A DNA stretch of 27,077 bases, taken from positions 1 to 27,077 of IMG/VR virus record IMGVR_UViG_3300030117_002970. One strand, given 5' to 3'. Of the stretch, positions 7,997 to 14,739 are shown piece after piece. Position numbers and translations under genes: made by a program. Positions within the stretch are counted from its first letter, which is position 1; each line of letters opens with the position of its first letter. The DNA is from a virus. The notes below the pieces were generated by a model. That model was not told the DNA's origin. It saw only the letters and a program-made list of their open reading frames with translations, and did no database searches.

Positions 7997-8118
7997 AGCC
8001 CCTTACATTCTCTACACTGCCAAATCTTCATCTTGACAGGAGAGCCTACTATCTGCCCTTGTATGCGAATAGGAATAGTTTCCTTTCCACAGAACCTACA
8101 TGTTTCCTTGAGAGCCAC
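7984..8118 (-). CDS. 44-aa zinc-ribbon microprotein
   Basis: Starts at a GTG inside the previous gene (23-base overlap), with GAGGAGATG upstream. Reads MALKETCRFCGKE, then a linker, then CRECKGLWSD: two CxxC knuckles 24 residues apart, the minimum for a zinc ribbon. Last gene of the replication run; the terminator hairpin overlaps its stop. Probably nucleic-acid or protein binding. One of several tiny zinc-ribbon proteins here. Confidence 0.55.
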   Translation of the reverse strand: MALKETCRFCGKETIPIRIQGQIVGSPVKMKIWQCRECKGLWSD

Positions 8119-8266
8119 TACGTTCCATCTCCTCAGCAATCAACTTGTCCATGTACTCTTCTATGTTAGTCTCTGAATACTTGGAACCGCCGAACGCCGC
8201 GAAGAAAAGTAGGCTAATCACAAGTACAAATACTGTCCATGCCACCCATTCCAATGCCGTTGCCAT
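8096..8266 (-). CDS. 56-aa single-pass membrane protein
   Basis: The start shares one base with the exonuclease stop (TAATG). One membrane segment (WVAWTVFVLVISLLFFAAF, residues ~7-25), then a charged cytoplasmic or external tail (YSETNIEEYMDKLIAEEMER). Not recognised as a family. Confidence 0.6.
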   Translation of the reverse strand: MATALEWVAWTVFVLVISLLFFAAFGGSKYSETNIEEYMDKLIAEEMERSGSQGNM

Positions 8267-8859
8267 TACCAATCAACTCCTAAATCGAGGACTTCCTCTT
8301 GGTCTATTGAGAACCCCTTTACCATTTTATTGTTTTGGCCGTGTTGCCAAAGGTCATACACCAACTGGCAGTCTTTCAAGCAGTAATCTGCTACCTCTGA
8401 GTATCCACCAGCCTTCCATACTTCGGGAGCCATTGCGCTCTCCATCATCTTGTCAGAACCAAGAGTGTGCTGTACCAGATTCGATAGAGAGTATCTCTCG
8501 CCGTATTCCTTGTTGAGTATCCTACTCGTATCGATGTATGCCTTGTTATCCATATACTTCTTGATGCAGTAGATGTCCATTGCGTTCTTCAAAACAGGTA
8601 GGTCAAAGCCAGCGATGTTATGTCCAAGCAAAGTGCCTCCCTTCTCAAGGTGGTCATCCAAGTCAAACTTCAATTGTGACAGAGGTTTGATTTCTATGTT
8701 GCTCTTCTTCAAATCATCCACTGCTTTGTCAATGTATATGGTTCCCTTGTCACCATCCCATGTACATACCGTTGACACTTGGAACATGTGGGTATTACCC
8801 CAACCGCCTATGTCGTGAGACATATTCTTGGTTTCCAAGTCAATTGCTAAAACGCTCAT
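8266..8859 (-). CDS. DEDDy-type 3'-5' exonuclease (DnaQ/RNase H-fold)
   Basis: 197 aa. All DEDDy signatures are visible: Exo I AIDLET (D7, E9), Exo II GHNIAGFDLP (N81, D86), Exo III DYCLKD (Y159, D163). Such stand-alone exonucleases degrade DNA or RNA from the 3' end with two metal ions and may proofread or process recombination ends. The viral PolB-N half also keeps its own Exo motifs, so this enzyme is probably not its replacement. The start overlaps the upstream stop by ATGA, and the stop overlaps the next gene by TAATG. Confidence 0.8.
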   Translation of the reverse strand: MSVLAIDLETKNMSHDIGGWGNTHMFQVSTVCTWDGDKGTIYIDKAVDDLKKSNIEIKPLSQLKFDLDDHLEKGGTLLGHNIAGFDLPVLKNAMDIYCIKKYMDNKAYIDTSRILNKEYGERYSLSNLVQHTLGSDKMMESAMAPEVWKAGGYSEVADYCLKDCQLVYDLWQHGQNNKMVKGFSIDQEEVLDLGVDW

Positions 8860-9101
8860 TCTTTGCCCTCATCACCAGACCACAACTCTGCAATCTTACT
8901 CTGCTTAGTTTGTTCGGGGTTGGGAGCCTCTATCAAAGTGGCTTTCTTCAAATAAGCAACAATGTACTGACCCTCGTTTATGGTTATCATTGTAGCCAAT
9001 TCCCAACCGTCAGCACCGTAGGTATTCAAAGATTCTAGGATTACCTTGGGTCCATCACTGGTGTTAAAAACAACATATTTGTTCTCAAATATACTACTCA
9101 T
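8856..9101 (-). CDS. DUF4177-like small protein
   Basis: 81 aa from the ATG at 9101, chosen over a longer frame from 9128 because GGAGG lies ten bases upstream and the overlap with the helicase stop is then only eight bases. It contains YVVFNT ... LNTYGADGWELATM ... YIVAYLKK, the layout of DUF4177 domains (small alpha/beta, LN..G.eGWEl). Biochemical function of that family is not established. The C-terminal ~30 residues are polar and charged. Confidence 0.6.
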   Translation of the reverse strand: MSSIFENKYVVFNTSDGPKVILESLNTYGADGWELATMITINEGQYIVAYLKKATLIEAPNPEQTKQSKIAELWSGDEGKE

Positions 9102-10569
9102 TACCCTCTGCCTCCTTAAACCGCACATAAGCCCTTCGCCCTATCATCTTTGTCTCAAAATTGTCGCCTAAGTCATTGAACCAGCGATAAACTGTGGCTT
9201 GTCCCTTGCGACTTTCCTTCCTTACGGAGTCCAACATTGCGGTTTTGTTAACCCAATCGTCATCTCCCTTGCGAAGTTGCTTGTATGTTTTCTTGAATAT
9301 CGCTAGGTTTGCTCTGTCCTTCAATCCATTCGCTTGAACCTTCAATGCCATGTCCAACCAAGAGACTAGTGACTGATAGCATTGTCTTACGAGGAACGAA
9401 GCCTGTCTTACGTTTCTCTCAGTTACTATGAATCTCTTTGTCTTGTCTGTGATGCTCGGTGCTTCCGCTATCGCAGATAAAACAGCCATCCGGATGAGAG
9501 TACCGTTCAACCTAGTGATGAAGTTGCTTGCAATCTCAAACACTTCTGGTCTACTGTTGGTAACGTAGTTTCTCATCTTCCAAGACTCGTTCTTCAAAGC
9601 ATCTATGACACCATCACCAAACTTCACTGTGGACAATGGGTCTTCTCCATTCTCCTCGTAGTGTTCTTTCAATACCTCGTACATCTTCACGAAGTTGTTG
9701 GCGAACTTAGTGATAGGCAAATCCCTGTTTCGGATAGTGCCTACTTCTTCTAAGATAGCATCACGAAGTTCGTCTTGGATTGTTTGAGGAACCTCACGAA
9801 TGTAGATAGCGCATCTTTGAATCACACCCTTCTCAGCGATAACTCCTGTCAGTGTCTTCGGTATGTATGTAGTAGCGAACAGTGACCTTTGACATCTGCA
9901 CTCAATGGTATCCCCTTCCTTGAGTTTCTTTGTTATGACCCAATTCTCACCATGTAGAGAATTCATAAAAGTGTTGAGATACATCACCACGTTCTCTTTG
10001 TGCTGTGATTGCTTGAACACTCCCGAATACTCAAACTCATCGTATGCGGCTAGTCCTTCGCCTTCCAACGCTCCATCGATTTGAATGGCAACCTGTCTTC
10101 TGACCATATTACCGTTCTCATCTTCTTCTTCCTGAATCTCGCTTCCCATAGAACCAACCAGTGCCGCATCAGTAGTATCCTTCACTGAGAATATATCAAA
10201 CTGAGTACGGTGCTTTTGATTGATTAGGTCGAACGTCAACTTGGACACAGGCCCAAAGAAATCGTATAGAGTGGACTTACCAGTACCGGATGTCTGCATC
10301 CATAGGAACTGTATCCTAGTGTCGTCTATTCTCCTACCATGTGGTATTGCTACCATGTCCTTGCACAACTGTCCTAGTAGCACATAGAACGACATGGCCG
10401 AGGGAACAGGATTGTGCAGAGATACCTCTGATGCACTTCTCATGTATGCCTCGACTACCTTCGGTAGAACCGACGCTTGCGTTCTTCTTTGCATCTGAGC
10501 AAAAGAAGCGGTGTTCTCCTGTTGCTCAAAATACAATCTGTCTTCTTCATCATTATCATATATTTCCAT
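9094..10569 (-). CDS. AAA+/P-loop ATPase with C-terminal wHTH, putative replicative helicase
   Basis: 491 aa. Walker A QTSGTGKST (K98) and Walker B AAYDEFEY (D177, E178) are intact, with a large helical N-terminus before the P-loop. The last ~60 residues look like a winged helix (WVNKTAMLDSVRKES ... ATVYRWFNDL ... RRAYVRF). Arginine candidates lie in QRCAIYIREVP near residue 252. The gene follows the ERCC4 nuclease directly, and AGGTGAT lies before its ATG. No MCM- or DnaB-type protein is otherwise visible, so a helicase role (DUF3987-, MCM- or SF3-like) is the best inference. The exact family is not settled. Confidence 0.6.
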   Translation of the reverse strand: MEIYDNDEEDRLYFEQQENTASFAQMQRRTQASVLPKVVEAYMRSASEVSLHNPVPSAMSFYVLLGQLCKDMVAIPHGRRIDDTRIQFLWMQTSGTGKSTLYDFFGPVSKLTFDLINQKHRTQFDIFSVKDTTDAALVGSMGSEIQEEEDENGNMVRRQVAIQIDGALEGEGLAAYDEFEYSGVFKQSQHKENVVMYLNTFMNSLHGENWVITKKLKEGDTIECRCQRSLFATTYIPKTLTGVIAEKGVIQRCAIYIREVPQTIQDELRDAILEEVGTIRNRDLPITKFANNFVKMYEVLKEHYEENGEDPLSTVKFGDGVIDALKNESWKMRNYVTNSRPEVFEIASNFITRLNGTLIRMAVLSAIAEAPSITDKTKRFIVTERNVRQASFLVRQCYQSLVSWLDMALKVQANGLKDRANLAIFKKTYKQLRKGDDDWVNKTAMLDSVRKESRKGQATVYRWFNDLGDNFETKMIGRRAYVRFKEAEGNE

Positions 10570-11253
10570 TCATATCACCTGTTTGTCCTCTGAGTTCAAT
10601 AACTCATGGATTCTCTCTGCTAACACTTTACCGAACCCATCTAGCATAGCAATCTCCGATGGTGGTGTTTCTCCTATCTCCATGATAGAACCAAACTCAT
10701 CAATGAGTAGTTTGGCTTTCTTCTCACTTATTCCCGGTATGGTCGTGAGTACATCTAATCTCAAATCAGTAGTGCTGATTCTCTTCTGTTTAATCAGTCT
10801 AGGGTTATACACATCCCTAGCGATTGGTTGCATCTTGCAGACTACACAAATCATGTGTGCCGCAGTCTTCGCATCTTTGACCCATAGTATGCTTGAGTCC
10901 AAGTCTAGTATTATCTTGCCCATGGCTCCATGGAACTTATTTGATACAGTGTTGAAGTGGCCCTGTCCATATGCCTTGTAGGAGTCGAATGCTGACTTGA
11001 AGTCACCATACACTATCACTACGTTGTTGTCGAATGCCCTGTCCATGTTGTCTAGTTGATTCCACAGTCTCTTGTTCATTACAGACTGTAGAAAATCAAA
11101 AGACGACTTGGCTTCAAAGCATACATCATTGAATACATAGTCACCAATTTCCAACCATTCCTTCTCATATTGAATGTTCATCTTCGTGGCCTTGTCAATC
11201 ACATAGGCGGTCAAGTCCGAATCCTCTCTGCTGTCAATCACCAACTTATTCAT
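10570..11253 (-). CDS. ERCC4/XPF-family nuclease with C-terminal HhH
   Basis: 227 aa from ATG 11253; GGAGG lies about seven bases upstream and the start overlaps the primase stop. The ERCC4 core is visible: IDSRE (D7, R9, E10), EIGDYVF, and FEAKSSFDF (E47, K49, D53), matching the GDx(n)ERKxxxD signature with A in place of R. A C-terminal helix-hairpin-helix pair follows (LTTIPGISEKKAKLLIDEF and AMLDGFGKVLAERI). XPF/Mus81/Hef-type enzymes cut branched or 3'-flap DNA at forks and recombination intermediates. Here it probably resolves replication or recombination structures. Confidence 0.8.
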   Translation of the reverse strand: MNKLVIDSREDSDLTAYVIDKATKMNIQYEKEWLEIGDYVFNDVCFEAKSSFDFLQSVMNKRLWNQLDNMDRAFDNNVVIVYGDFKSAFDSYKAYGQGHFNTVSNKFHGAMGKIILDLDSSILWVKDAKTAAHMICVVCKMQPIARDVYNPRLIKQKRISTTDLRLDVLTTIPGISEKKAKLLIDEFGSIMEIGETPPSEIAMLDGFGKVLAERIHELLNSEDKQVI

Positions 11254-12253
11254 CGTGATACCTCCAACACTTTCCCACACAATATCCCTGTGGTATCAAT
11301 ACGTTCTTACAACCGGGAGCATGATACCCACGATTGACAATGAAATCGACATGGCTCTTCGTTTTAGCCTCATCCCAATCCAACCATATCTCATCATTAC
11401 TGGCAATGGTTGTGAGTTCCTTCATTATCCTGTCAGTGATTTGCTTCCTTGAATCCATGTCCACATCACGCACACCAAGACTCAACAAGTCACGATACCA
11501 CTGAACCAGATACACCCTAGCATAGTGACTAGGGTTCTCGACAGTAATGGCATTATGCAAGCAAGGAAGTATGGGTAGAGTTCCTAATGATTCAGGAACT
11601 TCTATCTCTACCTCTGATACTGCAACTGGCTTTACCTTCGGCCATCGTATTAGTTTATCTCCGGTTGGAGAATCAATTTTAGTAGCCCTAGAATAAATTA
11701 GATACGTTTTAATTCTATTTGGCATAAACTTCCCAAATGGTTTTGGATTAATATGATAACAGTACAGTCCCTCTTCTGTGCTAAGATTCATCGTATTAGG
11801 AATCCTACGAAGTCTATTGGTTTGTATACCAGTTCTATCAAGCGTAGGATAATGTTTAGCCAAGTCGGTATAATACCGTTGAACGCTTCGGATATCATCA
11901 GCCACCTCACCGTAAGCGATGATGTGAAATCCTTTCCCTGAGAATATCGTGTCATGCTTGATATTGTTACTAACAAAGTATTCGTGGACTGCTAGGAAAT
12001 CCTGATATGCATTCTCAAGAGGCTCATCGTGAGCATCGAAATCTAAGAACATCCTATCGATTACGACAGAGGAATCCACCTTCGCATTGTCAGTGAAATC
12101 AGCATAGTCATAGACTGTCGTGTAGCAGTTCATCCTACCGTTGTAGGTATTGACCCAATCAACGAATTCCTGCTTACTCTTCACTATTCTTCTTTTCATC
12201 TGTGGTGCGTTTCTTAGATGGCTTCCCGCCCACACTTCCCTTGGGAACCTCAT
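11246..12253 (-). CDS. Archaeo-eukaryotic primase, PriS-like domain fused to PriL-like 4-Cys domain
   Basis: 335 aa from ATG 12253, chosen because GGAGGAG lies eight bases upstream; the longer frame starts at 12268. N-terminal AEP motifs: FLDFD (D71, D73), FSGKGFHI (S105, H110) and RLRRIPNTMN. The C-terminal ~110 residues carry four cysteines in a PriL-like order: PCLHNAI (C231), then APGC (C315), then GYCVGKCWRYH (C325, C329). In PriL these bind a [4Fe-4S] cluster needed for initiation. One polypeptide thus appears to combine catalytic and Fe-S functions that cellular archaea split between PriS and PriL. The intervening PriL N-terminal domain seems absent. Confidence 0.75.
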   Translation of the reverse strand: MRFPREVWAGSHLRNAPQMKRRIVKSKQEFVDWVNTYNGRMNCYTTVYDYADFTDNAKVDSSVVIDRMFLDFDAHDEPLENAYQDFLAVHEYFVSNNIKHDTIFSGKGFHIIAYGEVADDIRSVQRYYTDLAKHYPTLDRTGIQTNRLRRIPNTMNLSTEEGLYCYHINPKPFGKFMPNRIKTYLIYSRATKIDSPTGDKLIRWPKVKPVAVSEVEIEVPESLGTLPILPCLHNAITVENPSHYARVYLVQWYRDLLSLGVRDVDMDSRKQITDRIMKELTTIASNDEIWLDWDEAKTKSHVDFIVNRGYHAPGCKNVLIPQGYCVGKCWRYHDE

Positions 12254-12554
12254 TCTTATCTCCTCCATTAAAATTTACATTTGCATTCATTAGTTCTTCT
12301 TTCAGGTATTTTGCTACATAACTTTGCAGTGTGGATTGTCTTATACGCCAAAACAAATCGCCAAAGGTTGTCTCTTTAGACATATATTCGACTATTGGTT
12401 CTGCTTCACACAACCTAGCAATGAAACCATAATCCAGTTCCTTTTCTAGGATATCAGCAAACTCTTTCACAATACTTTCCATGTTCTGTAAGTCTGCAAA
12501 AGTCCATTCTTTTTCATTCAACAATTCTCTAACTCTATTTTCTATTCTTTCCAT
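12174..12554 (-). CDS. Unknown 126-aa helical protein with basic/acidic tail
   Basis: I do not recognise it. Residues 1-90 are predicted helical with heptad-like spacing (IENRVRELLNE ... ESIVKEFADILEKEL ... LQSYVAKYLKEEL). The last ~35 residues are low-complexity, Gly/Lys/Glu rich. It starts directly after the small membrane protein's stop and overlaps the primase start by 80 bases. The primase ribosome-binding site lies within it. It may be a primase or polymerase partner, by position only. Confidence 0.55.
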   Translation of the reverse strand: MERIENRVRELLNEKEWTFADLQNMESIVKEFADILEKELDYGFIARLCEAEPIVEYMSKETTFGDLFWRIRQSTLQSYVAKYLKEELMNANVNFNGGDKNEVPKGSVGGKPSKKRTTDEKKNSEE

Positions 12555-12692
12555 TTATATCAACTCAAATACTTTCGCTATCAACACCAACGACAGGAAG
12601 ATGTTCAATCCTGCCGCTATTGTCCTAAACAAGGCCATCCTAGCAAAATGGTCTTGCCCCCAATGTTCTATGTCATTTCCGTTCAGAACCAC
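12555..12692 (-). CDS. 45-aa small membrane protein
   Basis: Candidate GTG start overlapping the PolB-C stop; an in-frame ATG at residue 19 is the alternative and no clear ribosome-binding site decides. The C-terminal half is a hydrophobic helix (LFRTIAAGLNIFLSLVLIA). The stop abuts the next ATG. It fills an otherwise empty gap, which supports it. Confidence 0.45.
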   Translation of the reverse strand: MVLNGNDIEHWGQDHFARMALFRTIAAGLNIFLSLVLIAKVFELI

Positions 12693-13555
12693 TCCCCCAA
12701 CGTGCTTTGGCTCAAATCCCTCTTTATTTGCATTGTGTCCCAGCCCATCGCCCTGAAAACTGGCTCTGCCTTCTTGATGACTGAATCAGCATAGTGCGCC
12801 CAATCAGCCTGATACACAGCGAAGTCAGCCTCAGTCAAACCTGCCACATAGTTTGGCTTGACGTAATCCTGCTTGATGGGATGCCAATAGTTCAGATGAT
12901 TCTCCTTGACTCTGAGGAACAGATACGAGTCCTCGATGGGAATGTTGTTCACACTGTTGTAGTAAACAACCCCCTCGACACCAGCACCAACTGTTGGCCT
13001 CTTACCCTCAAGAGTCTGTAAGTTCATGTTGTTGCAACATGGCCCTTTAGTCAACTCATCCAATGTCTTCTTCCTCTTGCAATTACCACACTTGACCGAA
13101 AACCTAGCCTCTCTATATCGACTACGTTTCAATACTTCACTAATCGGAATCTGTCCTGATAAAACTTGATTATATCTATCTCTCAAAAAATCCGCTATTT
13201 CTTGTTCAGTATTATTCTCGACCCACATGTTCAGCACAGACAACTGAGTATCCTTCGCAAGTTTGGTTTCTGATAATCTCTTAGCAGTAAACCCCGTCAT
13301 CACGAATTCCTTCTCATCCAAGAACTTACCATCCTTCCAAGTAATCAGACCAGCGTTCCTGTTCTTCGTCGCTCCGACACCTAGACTCTCAAAGTATTTC
13401 TCAAACTCTATGACGACTGGATGCTCATTCAACTCTAGCAGATTAGGAAAGTAACTTCTAACGTGTTCGTTCAATTCCTCAAGCACGTTTTTTGCTTGCT
13501 CTACTGAATCAACAGTACAATAGATGGAATCAGTGTGTCCGTAAACTACCTTCAT
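12683..13555 (-). CDS. polB-C: Family B DNA polymerase, C-terminal half (motif C, thumb, PIP box)
   Basis: 290 aa. It begins MKVVYGHTDSIYC: polymerase motif C (usually YGDTDS) starts at residue 5. The first Asp is His here, but the catalytic Asp (D9) is kept. The following region matches the palm end and thumb (VIEFEKYFESLGV, KNRNAGLITW, FTAKRLSETKLAK). A small cysteine cluster (CGNCKRKKTL ... CCNN, residues 156-174) is inserted. The last eight residues, QSTLGEWF, fit the PCNA-binding consensus QxxLxxaa. It cannot work alone because motif A and B lie in the protein at 14740-16452; the halves should assemble. Start overlaps the 32-aa gene by ATGA. Confidence 0.85.
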   Translation of the reverse strand: MKVVYGHTDSIYCTVDSVEQAKNVLEELNEHVRSYFPNLLELNEHPVVIEFEKYFESLGVGATKNRNAGLITWKDGKFLDEKEFVMTGFTAKRLSETKLAKDTQLSVLNMWVENNTEQEIADFLRDRYNQVLSGQIPISEVLKRSRYREARFSVKCGNCKRKKTLDELTKGPCCNNMNLQTLEGKRPTVGAGVEGVVYYNSVNNIPIEDSYLFLRVKENHLNYWHPIKQDYVKPNYVAGLTEADFAVYQADWAHYADSVIKKAEPVFRAMGWDTMQIKRDLSQSTLGEWF

Positions 13556-13650
13556 TCTTCCTCATCTCCTAATTGTTTTTGCAGTTGCCTTGCATTTACT
13601 CGGCCTTGATTCAATCTATGCATCATAGACCAGTACATACCAGAGTTCAT
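13552..13650 (-). CDS. 32-aa microprotein in the PolB split region
   Basis: Reads MNSGMYWSMMHRLNQGRVNA, ending LGDEEE. ATGA overlaps at both ends. Its final GAG-GAA codons contain the ribosome-binding region for PolB-C. Not recognised; may mainly couple translation. Confidence 0.5.
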   Translation of the reverse strand: MNSGMYWSMMHRLNQGRVNARQLQKQLGDEEE

Positions 13651-13895
13651 TCTTCCTCACCCTGAGCGTTAAAAGGCCAACCCGCCTTCTGAGCGACTGT
13701 CATAGGTTTGTAAGTAGTAGCATACATTTTCTTCTCCAATAACTCGATTTGATACTCAATGATACCCTTCTCTTTGGCTAACCATCGAATAGATGTTGGA
13801 TGTACATCTCTTCTATTCAGGATACCAAGTGCTAACCTTATTCCTTCATGTTTCCCTTTCAGGTATTGGTAGTCTGCTCTTTCATCTATTTCCAT
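13647..13895 (-). CDS. Unknown 82-aa helical protein in the PolB split region
   Basis: Strong ribosome-binding site GGAGG eight bases before the ATG. Predicted helical throughout; charged (GIIEYQIELLEKKMYAT). No cysteine motif, membrane segment or HNH/GIY-YIG motif. Ends in GEEE with ATGA overlap to the next gene. Not recognised. Confidence 0.6.
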   Translation of the reverse strand: MEIDERADYQYLKGKHEGIRLALGILNRRDVHPTSIRWLAKEKGIIEYQIELLEKKMYATTYKPMTVAQKAGWPFNAQGEEE

Positions 13896-13971
13896 TTCTT
13901 TTCCTCCATTGTCTAAACTTTATCTTGTATGCTTTCTTTGCTCTGTAGTAATCCTTCCATGTCTGACTCAT
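13882..13971 (-). CDS. 29-aa highly basic microprotein
   Basis: Reads MSQTWKDYYRAKKAYKIKFR and then QWRKRNGNR; about ten Lys/Arg in 29 residues. GGGGAGG lies eight bases before its ATG. Overlaps the next gene by 14 bases. It could bind nucleic acid or an acidic partner. Confidence 0.45.
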   Translation of the reverse strand: MSQTWKDYYRAKKAYKIKFRQWRKRNGNR

Positions 13972-14145
13972 TCACTCTTCCTCCCCAAAACTCCTGTAGA
14001 CGATTCGTCTTAGTACTTCATTCTTGATGCCAAGGTAGGACTCTAGTTGCTCCTCTGATGCATCTCTCATGTATGTCTCCATCCATCGTAAGAGGGAGTT
14101 TAATTCCTCATACCTAGCAAAATCAATAGCCTCTTTTCTGTTCAT
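13972..14145 (-). CDS. Unknown 57-aa helical protein
   Basis: Starts MNRKEAIDFARYEELNSLLR and ends FGEEE. ATG overlaps the preceding stop (ATGA); GGAGGAGAAG is the ribosome-binding site. All-helical, no recognised family. Confidence 0.55.
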   Translation of the reverse strand: MNRKEAIDFARYEELNSLLRWMETYMRDASEEQLESYLGIKNEVLRRIVYRSFGEEE

Positions 14146-14321
14146 TCTATCTTCTCCTCCTTGTATTCATCCAACAAATGCCCTGCCCTTGCTTGCAATT
14201 CATAGGCATAACATTGTTTACAGTAATGAGTCTGTGACACTAGACCACTTCTTTTTGAGGGATATGTTCTGTGGCCTAAGTCAGTAACAGTTGCAGGTTC
14301 TTCACAATCATAACATTTCAT
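14142..14321 (-). CDS. 59-aa zinc-ribbon protein
   Basis: CYDC at residues 3-6 and CKQC at 34-37, spaced as a zinc ribbon, then a charged helix ending EEKIE. ATGA overlaps at both ends. The 3' end repeats the preceding gene's end (both stop in GAGAAGATAGAATGA), which carries the next ribosome-binding site. Confidence 0.6.
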   Translation of the reverse strand: MKCYDCEEPATVTDLGHRTYPSKRSGLVSQTHYCKQCYAYELQARAGHLLDEYKEEKIE

Positions 14322-14554
14322 TCTATCTTCTCCTTGTAATCGTCGTGGTCTTTAGGCAACTTGTGTTGTCTCCTATCCATCATGTTTCGTAGATACCCAC
14401 TGATGTTAGTTGCGCCCTTCCTGAATCTCTTCTCAGCAACCTTGTCTCCTTTAGGAACCATCTCAGCCATCAGACCATCTAACCATGCCCGGTCTCCAAC
14501 CCATTGCAGTATCTCATATTCTACATGTGCTACGCTTCTTGCTCTTCTTGTCAT
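14318..14554 (-). CDS. Unknown 78-aa basic protein
   Basis: Starts MTRRARSVAHVEYEILQW; Arg/Lys rich, with GYLRNMMDRRQHKLPKDHDD near the end. Despite the location inside a split gene there is no HNH, GIY-YIG or LAGLIDADG motif. ATGA overlaps at both ends. Not recognised. Confidence 0.6.
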   Translation of the reverse strand: MTRRARSVAHVEYEILQWVGDRAWLDGLMAEMVPKGDKVAEKRFRKGATNISGYLRNMMDRRQHKLPKDHDDYKEKIE

Positions 14555-14739
14555 CTATTTTCATCTCCTAATTTGAATATATCATTTTGATTTAAGTGTG
14601 TAAATGGATTTACCATTTTTATGTAGTCCTCTAACCAGTGGCCTACACAGGTTCTACACGCGAACCCATGTGCAGTCATACAACCCTCAGACGTTTCCGC
14701 CATCAACTTGCAGACCTTACATCTTGTCTTGTTTCCCAT
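14551..14739 (-). CDS. 62-aa zinc-binding protein
   Basis: CKVC at residues 7-10, C20, and CRTC at 28-31, a compact zinc-knuckle layout, followed by a hydrophilic tail. It starts one base after the PolB-N stop, with GGAG upstream. Not recognised further. Confidence 0.6.
   Translation of the reverse strand: MGNKTRCKVCKLMAETSEGCMTAHGFACRTCVGHWLEDYIKMVNPFTHLNQNDIFKLGDENR

Noticed and set aside
7794-8036. 80-aa plus-strand reading frame in the junction
   Set aside because: It lies over the terminator hairpin and the minus-strand zinc-ribbon gene, has no ribosome-binding site and no recognisable composition.
13556-14739. Split intein or intein remnant as cause of the PolB split
   Set aside because: The split is near a known intein site (motif C), but neither half has intein residues: no Cys/Ser block at the N-half end, no His-Asn end before PolB-C, and the exteins meet with no extra sequence.
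13556-14739. Frameshift or sequencing error explaining the two polymerase frames
   Set aside because: A 1.18-kb insert with coupled genes and ribosome-binding sites separates them; this is not an indel effect.
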